Positions 44,842-54,361 of a DNA stretch of 64,000 nucleotides are shown here, in pieces. The DNA is taken from contig DATHDP010000091.1 in the NCBI GenBank assembly GCA_035318985.1, forward strand, positions 58,015 through 122,014, given 5' to 3'. How positions within the stretch are numbered: position 1 is the stretch's first letter; each line of letters begins with the position of its first letter. The position numbers and the translations under genes were made by a program. The notes under the pieces were generated by a model. That model made no database searches. It was not told the origin of the DNA and worked only from the letters and a program-made list of their open reading frames with translations. This DNA is from VBAS01 sp035318985 (GTDB lineage Bacteria > Bacteroidota > Bacteroidia > Chitinophagales > Chitinophagaceae).

Positions 44842-44905
44842 ATGGTCAGTGATGAGCAGTGAGTACTTGATACCACGCAACTCATCATTCACTACTCATC
44901 ATCAC
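44838..44905. repeat. Inverted heptamer array after the GH16 gene
   Basis: Units of 7: GTGAATG, GTCAGTG, ATGAGCA, GTGAGTA, a middle part, then ACTCATC, ATTCACT, ACTCATC, ATCAC. The right half is the reverse complement pattern of the left half. The first unit includes the GH16 stop codon. Likely forms a hairpin 3' of the gene; no T-run is present. Confidence 0.78.
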
Positions 44906-44946
44906 AAATACTATAATAAATTTTCTAGTTCAAAAAATAAACACAC

Positions 44947-47382
44947 ATGAGAAAGTTATTCTTCCTTCTACTCCTCGTTTCTTCTGCAAAACTATTTGCA
45001 CAAGATGGTTATAAGACACCGCCAAAAGAGATCATGGATCTTATATTGGTAAAACCAACGCCTAATGTAAGTATAGATGATAAAGCTGAGTGGATGCTTT
45101 TTACACAAAGTAATAGTTACCCCTCGATAGAAGAATTAGCGCAGCCGGAATTACGAATTGCAGGTTTACGTATCAATCCAAATAATTTTGCGCCAAGCAG
45201 GCAAACTTTTATGAATGATCTATGGTTTAAAAATCTTTCATCAAACAAAGAATTTAAAATAAGCGGCCTGCCTTCTCCATTAATGGCAGGGAACATCAGT
45301 TGGAGCCCTAATGATAAAAAAATTGCTTTCACACATACAACCTCTACCCGTGTGGATCTTTATGTTATAGATGTCGCTACGCAAAAAGCAACTAAAATAA
45401 ATAAGCAGGCATTGAATACTATTTCGGATGGTTATCAATGGATCGATGATAACACTTTGCTATATAGTACAATTGTAAAACCAGTAAGTGCGGCACCCCC
45501 AAAATCTGCAGTACCGAAAGGTCCGACCACACAAGAAAATTATGGCAAAGCATCTCCTCGTCCCACTTTCCAGGACATGATCAAGAATCCTTACGATGAA
45601 CAGCTTTATGAATTTTATGGAACCACACAATTAGTAAGGAATGTAAATGGTGCAGAAACAAAAATTGGTTCGCCTGCTATTTATACAAGCATTTCTGTTT
45701 CTCCAGATAAAAGATACATGATGCTGCGTACCGTTAAAAAACCATTCTCATATCTTGTACCTGCATTTGGCTTCCCTTCCAGTATTGTTGTTACAGACAT
45801 GAATGGTAAACAAATAAAAATGCTGACCGATCTTCCTTCAGCAGAAACTGCCCCAAGTGGAAATGATAATGTGCAAAACGTTGCTAGAGGTTTTGAATGG
45901 AGAGATGATGAAGCTGCAACTGTTGTTTGGTGTATGCCGCTTGATAGTGGTTTAATAAAAACCAAGGTGGATTTTCATGATGCAGTGTTTTCACTCAGCG
46001 CTCCATTTACTGCACAACCAAAAGAATTTTTTAAAACTCAAATGCGCTATAGAGGTACGGGTTGGGGTAATTCAACAATTGCATTGGTAAATGAGGGCCT
46101 TACCGGCAAACAATTGACAAGAATGAATCGTTACAATCCTTCAACTGGTCAGTTGGAAAAGCTGATGGAAAGAAATACAACTGATAACTATTCAAATCCT
46201 GGCAATCCAGTTACTGAAAAAAATCAGTTTGGCAATGATGTGATAAAACTGATCGACAATGGTAATAAACTTTTGATGAACAATACAACCGGTGCATCAC
46301 CCAATGGCGACCTTCCTTTCCTTGCAACCTTTGATCTCAATACAAAAAAACTGGATATCATTTGGCGTTGCACTGATGGATATTTTGAAAGCGTCGTTCG
46401 TGTTCTCAATCCTGATAAACTTGAATTACTGACGAGAAAAGAAAATGAAAAAGAAGTTCCTAACTTCTGGATAAAAAATTTGAAAGCAAAAATTGCAGAC
46501 AGGCAGATAACTGGTTTCACAAATCCTTACCCACAAATGGATGGAGTAAGTAAACAAAAAATAAAATATAAAAGAGAAGATGGTGTTGATCTTACCGGCG
46601 ATCTGTATTTACCAAAGGGCTATGATCCAAAAAAAGATGGAAAGCTCCCTGTAATTATGTGGGCTTATCCTGCTGAGTTTAATTCTGCTGCTGATGCTGC
46701 GCAGATCAGGGGAAGCGAACATAGATTCACTTATGTTGGCTATGGCAGTCCAATTTGTTACGTTACTCAAGGCTATGCAATTTTGAATAATGCGGAAATG
46801 CCAATCGTTGCAACTGATAAAGACAAAAAGCCAAACGATAATTTTAATGATCAGTTGCGAATGAATGCCGAAGCAGCGATCAATAAATTAGATGAGATGG
46901 GTGTTGGCGATAGAAATCGTGTGGCTGTTGGTGGACATAGTTACGGCGCATTCATGACGGCGAATCTTCTTGCACATACAAATCTTTTCAAAGCAGGGAT
47001 TGCACGTAGTGGCGCATATAACCGTTCACTTACACCATTTGGATTTCAAAATGAGGATCGTACTTACTGGCAGGCGCCTGAACTTTACAATGACATGAGT
47101 CCATTCATGAGTGCTGATAAAATTAAAACGCCAATACTTCTTGTGCATGGCGAGTTGGATAATAACACTGGCACCTACCCTATTCAAAGCGAAAGAATGT
47201 TCAATGCGATCAAAGGTCATGGAGGCACGGTGAAATTTTTATTGTTGCCTTATGAAAGCCATGGCTATGCTGCAAAAGAGAATATTCTTCATTTGTTGTA
47301 TGAGCAGTATGCATGGGTAGAGAAATATGTAAAAAATGCAGATAAGAATACACCGGGTGGAGATAAGCAAAAAGCTTTCTGA
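44947..47382 (+). CDS. Secreted S9-family serine peptidase (prolyl oligopeptidase type)
   Basis: 811 residues with a signal peptide ending LFAQ (residue 19). N-terminal beta-propeller region (about 60-520, with PLMAGNISWSPNDKKIAFT, then ISVSPDKRYMMLRTVKKPF) and C-terminal alpha/beta-hydrolase domain. Catalytic triad: S665 in GGHSYGAFM, D738 in VHGELDNNTG, H772 in YESHGYAA. Among S9 enzymes it looks close to the glutamyl-endopeptidase-like group of plants and Bacteroidota (inference). Degrades peptides in the periplasm. A terminator follows at 47403. Confidence 0.93.
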   Translation: MRKLFFLLLLVSSAKLFAQDGYKTPPKEIMDLILVKPTPNVSIDDKAEWMLFTQSNSYPSIEELAQPELRIAGLRINPNNFAPSRQTFMNDLWFKNLSSNKEFKISGLPSPLMAGNISWSPNDKKIAFTHTTSTRVDLYVIDVATQKATKINKQALNTISDGYQWIDDNTLLYSTIVKPVSAAPPKSAVPKGPTTQENYGKASPRPTFQDMIKNPYDEQLYEFYGTTQLVRNVNGAETKIGSPAIYTSISVSPDKRYMMLRTVKKPFSYLVPAFGFPSSIVVTDMNGKQIKMLTDLPSAETAPSGNDNVQNVARGFEWRDDEAATVVWCMPLDSGLIKTKVDFHDAVFSLSAPFTAQPKEFFKTQMRYRGTGWGNSTIALVNEGLTGKQLTRMNRYNPSTGQLEKLMERNTTDNYSNPGNPVTEKNQFGNDVIKLIDNGNKLLMNNTTGASPNGDLPFLATFDLNTKKLDIIWRCTDGYFESVVRVLNPDKLELLTRKENEKEVPNFWIKNLKAKIADRQITGFTNPYPQMDGVSKQKIKYKREDGVDLTGDLYLPKGYDPKKDGKLPVIMWAYPAEFNSAADAAQIRGSEHRFTYVGYGSPICYVTQGYAILNNAEMPIVATDKDKKPNDNFNDQLRMNAEAAINKLDEMGVGDRNRVAVGGHSYGAFMTANLLAHTNLFKAGIARSGAYNRSLTPFGFQNEDRTYWQAPELYNDMSPFMSADKIKTPILLVHGELDNNTGTYPIQSERMFNAIKGHGGTVKFLLLPYESHGYAAKENILHLLYEQYAWVEKYVKNADKNTPGGDKQKAF

Positions 47383-47402
47383 TTAGAGCTGTTTAGTCAG
47401 TT

Positions 47403-47435
47403 GAATCCTGTCTTTAACCGGCAGGATTCTTTTTT
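47403..47435 (+). terminator. Rho-independent terminator after the S9 peptidase gene
   Basis: GAATCCTGTC and GGCAGGATTC form a 10-bp stem (one T-G pair) around TTTAACC, followed by six T, 21 bases after the stop. The sequence TTTAACCGGCAGG resembles that of the terminator at 10724. Confidence 0.88.
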
Positions 47436-47537
47436 GATACATGCCTTAACTCCGATTGAGCTTTTGTTGCACAGTTTACCCAGAGCGAAGCGAAGGGCTC
47501 CTTTCATGGTTCTGTAATTCTATTTAACTTTAATAGA

Positions 47538-48023
47538 ATGAATCAATCTCTTGCTTTCTGCATCGCGATTTGTTTACTAACAATTTCTTGTAAACAACCG
47601 GGTGAATCAAATGCCGCTCTTCAATCCCGCATTGACAGTCTTGAAAAAAAATTAGCGACAACATACAAACCCGGCTTTGGTGAGTTTATGAGCAGCATAC
47701 AAATACATCATGCCAAGCTTTGGTTTGCGGGCAAGAATCAAAACTGGGAATTGGCAGATTTTGAAATGCATGAAATTGCGGAAACGATCGATGCAATAAA
47801 AGAATATCAAACCGAAAGAGAAGAATCAAAAAAAGTTGACATGCTAAAACCTTCTCTTGATGCCGTGAACGATGCAATCCAAAAGAAAGACTCAGCACTT
47901 TTTAACAGCAGCTATCTTTTATTGACCAGCACATGCAATAATTGCCATAAAGCTGTAAACTTTGGCTTTAATGTTGTAAAAGTTCCTGATACTGCACCAT
48001 TCAGTAATCAGGCGTTTAAATAA
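47538..48023 (+). CDS. Small lipoprotein with a single heme-binding CxxCH motif
   Basis: 161 residues. Lipobox TISC with C18. The rest is predicted helical (QSRIDSLEKKLATTYKPG, then WELADFEMHEIAETIDAIKEYQ) with a C-terminal CNNCH (C133, C136, H137), the layout of cytochrome c-prime-like four-helix proteins or small redox sensors. I do not recognise a named family. It is followed 42 bases later by the large repeat protein at 48066. Confidence 0.75.
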   Translation: MNQSLAFCIAICLLTISCKQPGESNAALQSRIDSLEKKLATTYKPGFGEFMSSIQIHHAKLWFAGKNQNWELADFEMHEIAETIDAIKEYQTEREESKKVDMLKPSLDAVNDAIQKKDSALFNSSYLLLTSTCNNCHKAVNFGFNVVKVPDTAPFSNQAFK

Positions 48024-48065
48024 AGATTCTTTCCAATTCCTTAACTTCAATCCAAACTTTCACTT

Positions 48066-51000
48066 ATGCAAAAACTGCTCGTAGGCCTTGTGGCCTTTAT
48101 CCTTTCTCTCCAACTATCTTCTCAAACAATTTCTGATAAATATTTTAATGATATAAAATGGCGGATGATCGGGCCGCATCGTGGTGGGAGAACAGTTGGA
48201 GCAGTTGGTGTGCCCCAACAACCGAATGTTTTTTATATCGGTATAAATAATGGCGGCGTTTGGAAAACGACTGATTATGGAAGAACATGGTTTCCCATTT
48301 TTGATGATCAGCCAACAGGTTCTGTTGGTGATGTGATAGTAGCACCATCAAATCCAAATGTGATCTATGTTGGTAGCGGTGAAGGTTTGCAACGTCCCGA
48401 TCTTTCAGTTGGTGATGGAATTTATAAATCAAATGATGCAGGGAAAACATGGATCAACCTTGGATTAAAAGATGCACAACAGATCGGTGGTCTTGATATA
48501 GATCCGAAAAACGAGAACAGGGTTTTTGTTGCTGCATTAGGACATCCATACGGGCCAAATGAAGAACGAGGTATTTATAGAACAACCGACGGAGGCAAAA
48601 AATGGGAAAGAGTTTTATACAAAGATGAAAATACCGGCGCTGTCCAGGTAACGATAGATCCAAATAATTCAAATATAGTTTTTGCCGATATGTGGGCAGG
48701 CAGACAAGGCCCCTGGGAAAATGGTGCATGGAACGGAAAAGAAAGCGGATTGTTTAAATCTACAGACGGAGGAACAACATGGAGAAAGATCACTAAAGGT
48801 TTACCAACAACTGAACAAGGCTTGGGAAGAATTGGTTTTTGCATTGCTCCTTCTGATTCAAAAAGAATGTATGCAACGGTAGATGCAGGAAGAGAAGGTG
48901 GAATATTCAGAAGTGATGATGCTGGTGAAAGCTGGACAAGAATTCAAACTGATAACAGGTATTGGGGAAGAGCAAGTGATTTTGCAGAAGTAAAAGTTGA
49001 TCCAAAAAATGCAGACATTGTTTATTCGGCCAATGTGGTTACCTGGAAAAGCACTGATGGAGGAAAAACTTTTAATGCATTCCGAGGTGCGCCGGGTGGC
49101 GATGATTATCATCGTATCTGGATCAATCCAAATAACACTGATATCATTTTAATCGCCAGTGACCAGGGAGCGATCATTACTGTAAATGGCGGACAAACTT
49201 ATTCCAGCTGGTATAATCAACCGACAGCCCAATTTTATCATGTAAGTACTGACAATGATTTTCCATATAATGTTTATGGAGGGCAACAGGAAAGCGGCAG
49301 TGTAGGAATTGTATCAAGAGGAAATGATGGCAACATCACTTACCGTGAATGGCACCCTGTTGGCGTGGAAGAGTATGGATATGTTGCTGCAGATCCCTTT
49401 GACCCAAATATTATTTACGGAGGAAAAATTACACGATATGATAAACGTACTGGACAAACACAAAATATTTCACCTGAGGCTGTGCGAAGTGGCAAATATC
49501 GTTTTATAAGAACAGCTCCTGTCCTATTTAATCCGGTTGATAAAAAAACATTGTATTATGCCGGTAACGTTTTGTTTAAAACAATGAATGGTGGCAATAG
49601 CTGGCAAACAATCAGTCCTGATCTTACAAGAGAAACTTATGATGTTCCATCAAGTGTTGGCATTTACACAACTAATGAGATGAAAACAATGCCGCGTCGT
49701 GGAGTTATTTATACCGTTGCTCCTTCTTATAAAGATGTAAATACGATCTGGTGCGGTACTGATGATGGATTGATACAAGTAACAAGAGATGGAGGAAAAA
49801 CATGGAAGAATGTAACACCACCTGGGATCACAAGTTGGAGTAAGGTCTCATTGATGGATGCAAGCCATTTCGATGCAAATACAGCATATGCTACCGTTAA
49901 TCGCATTCGTTGTGATGATATGCATCCGCATATTTATAAAACAAGTGACGGCGGCAAAACATGGAAGGAAATTGTAAATGGATTACCAGATGACCCCATC
50001 AATGTAGTGAGAGAAGATCCTATCCGTAAAGGATTATTATTTGCAGGAAGTGAAAGAGCAGTCTATGTTTCATATAATGATGGAACAAATTGGCAAAGCC
50101 TGCGGTTGAATATGCCTGCTACCTCAATTCGTGATTTAGTTATTAAAGATGATGATCTTGTTATTGGTACACACGGAAGAAGTTTTTGGATCCTTGATAA
50201 CATTACTCCGCTAAGGCAATTGGCTTCTTTATTAGGTTTAGAAATTATAAGCGACAGCGAATCTATGGCAGGAAAAAATATTTTATATAAACCGCAAAAC
50301 ACTTTTCGTGTACGCTGGACCATGTATACTGATACACCAGTACCACAGGAAGAATCAGCAGGAGAAAATCCTCCTGATGGAGCAATGATCGATTATTATT
50401 TGAATGAGAATGCAAAAGATGTAAAGCTGGAAATTTCAATTTCTAATGGCAGTAAAAGGACTTTAATAAGAAAATATTCCAACACTGATACATTATATAA
50501 AGTAGGCGATGTTAACATTCCTCATTACTGGATAAGACCGCAACAAATACTTTCAAGTGAGCCAGGTCAACATCGTTTTCTCTGGGACATGAAGTATGCT
50601 CCCTTGAATGTGCCACCCTCCTATCCAATTTCTGCAACATATATGAATACTGCTCCTGATCAAACAGCGCCTTGGGTAGTACCAGGAACTTATACAGCAA
50701 CTCTAACAGTTGATGGTAAAGTTTACTCACAAACATTCACAATAAAAATGGATCCAAGAGTAAAAACCTCTGCGGCCAATCTTCAACAACAGCATGACCT
50801 TTCATTTCAATGTTACATGGGGAGAAAAGAGTGTATGAGTATTCTTGATGATATCCGTTTATATCGCTCAAATCTTAAAAGCCAAATCTCAAACGTCGAT
50901 GAATTTAATAAAAAAGATAAACTTACAAGAGAATTAGAAAATACACCGCAAGGAAGTACTGAACCAAGTTTCGGAAAATTAAATGGAGGCTTTGCTTCTG

Positions 51001-51119
51001 TCTTTGGCGCATTACAGGATAGTGACACGCCACCGACAACACAAATGATAAATGTGGTAAAAGAACTAAATCAGCAAATGGTCGATTTAAAAAAGAAATG
51101 GGAGGATTTAAAAAAATAG
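48066..51119 (+). CDS. Secreted sortilin/VPS10-like BNR-repeat protein
   Basis: 1017 residues with signal peptide ending LSSQ (residue about 20). Many Asp-box/BNR turns of the S-x-D-x-G-x-T-W kind (KTTDYGRTW, KSNDAGKTW, RTTDGGKKW, KSTDGGTTW, RSDDAGESW, VTRDGGKTW, KTSDGGKTW) show two consecutive beta-propellers like VPS10/sortilin domains. The C-terminal 250 residues include an Ig-like beta domain (PWVVPGTYTATLTVDGKVYSQTFTIK). Often labelled glycosyl hydrolase by similarity, but no catalytic residues are evident, so the function is unknown. Predicted periplasmic or surface. Confidence 0.85.
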   Translation: MQKLLVGLVAFILSLQLSSQTISDKYFNDIKWRMIGPHRGGRTVGAVGVPQQPNVFYIGINNGGVWKTTDYGRTWFPIFDDQPTGSVGDVIVAPSNPNVIYVGSGEGLQRPDLSVGDGIYKSNDAGKTWINLGLKDAQQIGGLDIDPKNENRVFVAALGHPYGPNEERGIYRTTDGGKKWERVLYKDENTGAVQVTIDPNNSNIVFADMWAGRQGPWENGAWNGKESGLFKSTDGGTTWRKITKGLPTTEQGLGRIGFCIAPSDSKRMYATVDAGREGGIFRSDDAGESWTRIQTDNRYWGRASDFAEVKVDPKNADIVYSANVVTWKSTDGGKTFNAFRGAPGGDDYHRIWINPNNTDIILIASDQGAIITVNGGQTYSSWYNQPTAQFYHVSTDNDFPYNVYGGQQESGSVGIVSRGNDGNITYREWHPVGVEEYGYVAADPFDPNIIYGGKITRYDKRTGQTQNISPEAVRSGKYRFIRTAPVLFNPVDKKTLYYAGNVLFKTMNGGNSWQTISPDLTRETYDVPSSVGIYTTNEMKTMPRRGVIYTVAPSYKDVNTIWCGTDDGLIQVTRDGGKTWKNVTPPGITSWSKVSLMDASHFDANTAYATVNRIRCDDMHPHIYKTSDGGKTWKEIVNGLPDDPINVVREDPIRKGLLFAGSERAVYVSYNDGTNWQSLRLNMPATSIRDLVIKDDDLVIGTHGRSFWILDNITPLRQLASLLGLEIISDSESMAGKNILYKPQNTFRVRWTMYTDTPVPQEESAGENPPDGAMIDYYLNENAKDVKLEISISNGSKRTLIRKYSNTDTLYKVGDVNIPHYWIRPQQILSSEPGQHRFLWDMKYAPLNVPPSYPISATYMNTAPDQTAPWVVPGTYTATLTVDGKVYSQTFTIKMDPRVKTSAANLQQQHDLSFQCYMGRKECMSILDDIRLYRSNLKSQISNVDEFNKKDKLTRELENTPQGSTEPSFGKLNGGFASVFGALQDSDTPPTTQMINVVKELNQQMVDLKKKWEDLKK

Positions 51120-51123
51120 ATCG

Positions 51124-52362
51124 TTAAACAAATTCACCATTTATCATCACTTTATCAATAAGATTAGAGCCAAAAGCATAAGGCAAATAAGCTAATGAAG
51201 AAATTGATTGTGTAAAGATCAGGTTTGCCTTTTTACCAACAGTGATGCTACCAACTTCATTTTGTAATTCCATCGCAAAGGCACCATTAAGTGTGGCAGC
51301 ATTAATAGCTTCTTCAGGCAACATCTTCATTCCAGTGCAGCTCATTGCCACAACTAAATTCATATTCCCTGAAGGAGATGAACCTGGATTATAGTCAGAA
51401 GCCAAAGCGATTGCGCATCCTGCATCTATCATTTGTCTTGCCGGTTGAAACAGCATACGAAGAAAGAATGCAGCGGTTGGCAAAAGAGTTCCAATAGTTT
51501 GAGAATTAGCAAGTTTATTAATAATATCACCGTTCACAGTTTCCAAATGATCTACGGAAACTGCATTAAGCTTTATGCCCATCTCTACTCCCCCGGAAAA
51601 ATTAAGTTGGTTCGCATGGATCTTTGCTTTCAATCCCTGTCGAATACCAGCTTTACAGATCGTTTCAGTTTCTTCTGGTGAAAAAAATCCATTTTCACAA
51701 AACACATCAATATAGTCAGCCAGTTTTTCTTTTAAGATCACGGGCAACATTTCATTAATGATAAGATCGATATAGCCTTTGTGATTATCCCTATAGTCCA
51801 GTGGATAAGTATGAGCTCCAAGAAAAGTTGCTTTGATTGGGATCGGCGATAATTTTTTTAACCTTTTGATCACACGAAGCATCTTTAACTCACCATCTAC
51901 AGATAAACCGTAACCGCTTTTAATTTCTATCGCACCTGTTCCCAGTCTTATTAGGTCATTCAATCTTTTCCATGAAACTTCAAAAAGTTCATCCTCACTC
52001 ATTGCATTCAACTTCTTAGCTGAATTTAAAATGCCCCCGCCTTTTGCAGCGATCTCTTCATAACTCATTCCTTTTATTTTGTCAACGAATTCTTCTTCCC
52101 GGCTTGCTGCAAAAACCAAATGTGTATGTGAGTCACACCAGCAAGAAAGAACGAACTGACCGGATGCATCAATCTTATTTTGAATTTTGAATTTTGAATT
52201 TTGAATTTCATTCATATTGCCATATTCAGCTATTAATCCATTTTCAATAATCAAATAAGCATTATCAAGGCAAGGAAGTGCCGACAATTCTTTTCCTTTA
52301 AGAAGTTTGGGTTCTTCTCTTACACCAACCAACTGCTTAATATTAGATATTAGTGTTGACAT
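51124..52362 (-). CDS. hutI: Imidazolonepropionase
   Basis: 412 residues. Amidohydrolase with DSHTHLVFAASREEEF (metal His pair), GTGAIEIKSGYGLSVDGELKMLRVI, KATFLGAHTYP, DVFCENGFFS, KIHANQLNFSGG and ALASDYNPGSSPSGNM: all HutI hallmarks. Hydrolyses 4-imidazolone-5-propionate to formiminoglutamate in histidine degradation. No other hut genes are in the window. It follows the Mur ligase gene with a 2-base gap, so it is cotranscribed. Residues about 53-62 (IQNSKFKIQNK) are encoded by an exact heptamer array. Confidence 0.93.
   Translation of the reverse strand: MSTLISNIKQLVGVREEPKLLKGKELSALPCLDNAYLIIENGLIAEYGNMNEIQNSKFKIQNKIDASGQFVLSCWCDSHTHLVFAASREEEFVDKIKGMSYEEIAAKGGGILNSAKKLNAMSEDELFEVSWKRLNDLIRLGTGAIEIKSGYGLSVDGELKMLRVIKRLKKLSPIPIKATFLGAHTYPLDYRDNHKGYIDLIINEMLPVILKEKLADYIDVFCENGFFSPEETETICKAGIRQGLKAKIHANQLNFSGGVEMGIKLNAVSVDHLETVNGDIINKLANSQTIGTLLPTAAFFLRMLFQPARQMIDAGCAIALASDYNPGSSPSGNMNLVVAMSCTGMKMLPEEAINAATLNGAFAMELQNEVGSITVGKKANLIFTQSISSLAYLPYAFGSNLIDKVMINGEFV
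52178..52205 (-). repeat. Perfect heptamer array inside hutI
   Basis: Four exact copies of TTTTGAA on the plus strand (28 bases). In the coding frame it gives QNSKFKIQN, a seven-residue periodic peptide between the first strands and the metal-binding DSHTH. Confidence 0.9.
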
Positions 52363-52364
52363 TT

Positions 52365-53744
52365 TTATAACTCACTCCAAACTTGCTTCGCAAATTGTTC
52401 TAAGGAAGGATCCCTTGCTCCCATTAGCAATAGTACAGAATTATCAGTGAGATGAGGCCGAACAGATGAAACAAGATCGTTCCTATTCTCAACAAAAAAA
52501 GCATTAACACCCTTCGCTTTTAAATCATTTATCAGGTCATCGGAAGAAATATCTTTTGTAGTTGTACCGCCTGCATAAAATATTTCGCTCATCCAGATCT
52601 CATCAACCGGCCTCAATGCTTTTGCTATCTCGTCAACAAAATCGTTTCGTAAAAATTTGGTTGGCGCATAACCATGTGGCTGAAACCAGGCGATCACTTT
52701 TTTTGCTACAGGCTGACATGCCAGAATGCTTGCTGCACATTTTACGGGATTATGAGCATAATCATCAATTAGCCAAACACCCTCCTTGTTCCCATAAACC
52801 TGGCTGCGGCGATAAATGCCTTCATAATTTTTTAAAGCCGCTGCACTTGTTTCGAGGCTTACTCCGATTTGATGAGCGACAGAAACAGCAGCAACTGCAT
52901 TTTCCATATTGTGTTTACCTAAGGCGTGAATGGTGAATGGTGAATTGTCAATGGTGAATTGAATACTCAAGCCATTTTGGATAAAACTTTTTGCAACAGT
53001 TCTTGCCGGGATTTTTTCATCAATCGAAAAATCATCCTTAATGTCCGCAGATAATTTTCTTGCTAATGGATGGGATTGATTGACTACAAATTTTTTACTG
53101 TTCCTCTTAAACGTTGTAAAAATTTCCATTAGCGAGTCGATCTCTTTGTGGTCCTTATCAACATTCAACAATAGCCCAATTTCGGGTTTGTAATAAATAA
53201 TAGATCCATCGCTTTCATCTGCTTCGATCACTAACCAATCACCTTTCCCCACTTTTGCATTCCCTATCTTACCTTCTTTAATAATACTTGTAAGTCCTGC
53301 GCCACTAATGATGCTCGGTTGCATACCCGCATGTTCAAGTATTGCAAACAACATAGCAGTCGTTGTACTTTTTCCGGAAGTTCCGCCGACAGCAATTGTC
53401 TTTTTACTTTCAGCAATCAGAGCAAGCAGTTCGCTACGCTTAATGATCGGGATATTCAGTTGTTTTGCTTTCTGCACTTCATACACTGTATCTTCAATAG
53501 CTGTACTTACAACTATAAGATCTGTTTTATCATTAATGCCGGTACCATCCTGTAAAAAACACTTGATCCCCTCTGCTTCCAGTTTATCTTTTGTTTCATT
53601 GAAATCACCTTCTTTAAAATAGCGATCACTGCCAGAAACATTCTTACCAATGCCCTGCAGGTATTGAGCCAAAGCACTCATACCGGTTCCGGCAATGCCA
53701 ATAAAAAATGGATTTTTAAACTCGTTGAGAGATGAGATCATCAT
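52365..53744 (-). CDS. MurC-like Mur ligase family protein
   Basis: 459 residues, three-domain Mur ligase: Rossmann-like N-terminus FFIGIAGTGMSALAQYL, ATP loop GGTSGKSTTT where MurC and Mpl usually have GTHGKTT, VIEADESDGSI, LLNVDKDHKEID, GKHNMENAVAAVSVA and the C-terminal DDYAHNPVKCAASI. The family joins UDP-muramyl compounds to amino acids. Whether this is the housekeeping MurC, an Mpl-type recycling ligase or something else cannot be decided; the P-loop Ser and coupling to hutI are unusual. Residues about 262-273 come from a heptamer array. A TATATTTG element ends 2 bases before the start, so the transcript may be leaderless. Confidence 0.8.
   Translation of the reverse strand: MMISSLNEFKNPFFIGIAGTGMSALAQYLQGIGKNVSGSDRYFKEGDFNETKDKLEAEGIKCFLQDGTGINDKTDLIVVSTAIEDTVYEVQKAKQLNIPIIKRSELLALIAESKKTIAVGGTSGKSTTTAMLFAILEHAGMQPSIISGAGLTSIIKEGKIGNAKVGKGDWLVIEADESDGSIIYYKPEIGLLLNVDKDHKEIDSLMEIFTTFKRNSKKFVVNQSHPLARKLSADIKDDFSIDEKIPARTVAKSFIQNGLSIQFTIDNSPFTIHALGKHNMENAVAAVSVAHQIGVSLETSAAALKNYEGIYRRSQVYGNKEGVWLIDDYAHNPVKCAASILACQPVAKKVIAWFQPHGYAPTKFLRNDFVDEIAKALRPVDEIWMSEIFYAGGTTTKDISSDDLINDLKAKGVNAFFVENRNDLVSSVRPHLTDNSVLLLMGARDPSLEQFAKQVWSEL
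52926..52960 (-). repeat. Heptamer array inside the Mur ligase gene
   Basis: Five units on the plus strand: GTGAATG, GTGAATG, GTGAATT, GTCAATG, GTGAATT. Read on the minus strand as QFTIDNSPFTIH just before the conserved GKHNMENA. Confidence 0.85.
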
Positions 53745-53790
53745 TACAAATATAACTATACAGACACTTTATTTCCGTGCAAGAGAAAAT

Positions 53791-54348
53791 TTAGTTCGCT
53801 TTCTTCAATTTTGAATAAATAGCTTCATCCTTAAACTCCCCATTGAAATAAAGGCTTTCTTTTATATGACCTTCCTTTACAAAACCAGTACTTTCCAAAA
53901 CAGAAGATGATGCAATATTTTTGGGATCAAGTAATGCTTCAATACTGTGTAAGTTTAAAACAGTAAAGCCATAATCAACTACAGCATTGATAGCTTCTTT
54001 CATTATTCCTTTTCGCCAATGATCGGGATGAAGCATATAACCAATTTCGCCACGATAATTTTCCCTTTTAAAATTCCATATACAAATTGTCCCGATAACC
54101 AGTGATGGATCACTTAAGAATGTAATTCCCCAGAGAATTGATTCATTCTCATCTACATTTTTATTGATCATATTAATAAATTCTTCTGCCTGGGCAATCG
54201 TTTTTGTAGGCTCCCTTCCTATGTAACGCAATACATCTTCATTTGAACGAAGAAAAAACATTTCATTAGCATCAGTTTTTTCAAGCTTTCTTAATAAAAG
54301 TCTTTGAGTTTTTAATTCAGGAAAAGGAGTAAAGTTTAGTGCAAGCAT
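53791..54348 (-). CDS. GNAT acetyltransferase, RimJ/RimL type
   Basis: 185 residues. PELKTQRLLLRKLEKTDANEMFFLRSN is the usual RimJ/RimL opening; acetyl-CoA loop in GYMLHPDHWRKGIMKEAINAVV; closing KNIASSSVLESTGFVKEG. Acetylates an amino group on a protein N-terminus or small molecule; the target is unknown. It starts 13 bases after the stop of another GNAT gene on the same strand, so the two form a pair. Confidence 0.92.
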   Translation of the reverse strand: MLALNFTPFPELKTQRLLLRKLEKTDANEMFFLRSNEDVLRYIGREPTKTIAQAEEFINMINKNVDENESILWGITFLSDPSLVIGTICIWNFKRENYRGEIGYMLHPDHWRKGIMKEAINAVVDYGFTVLNLHSIEALLDPKNIASSSVLESTGFVKEGHIKESLYFNGEFKDEAIYSKLKKAN

Positions 54349-54361
54349 TTATAATAAGTTA

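Noticed and set aside
47461..47520. Possible further copy of the dispersed element (CTTTTGTTGC, later CTGTAATTCTA)
   Set aside because: Only the two ends match the copy at 22101; the core GTCGCACTC is missing, so I do not count it.
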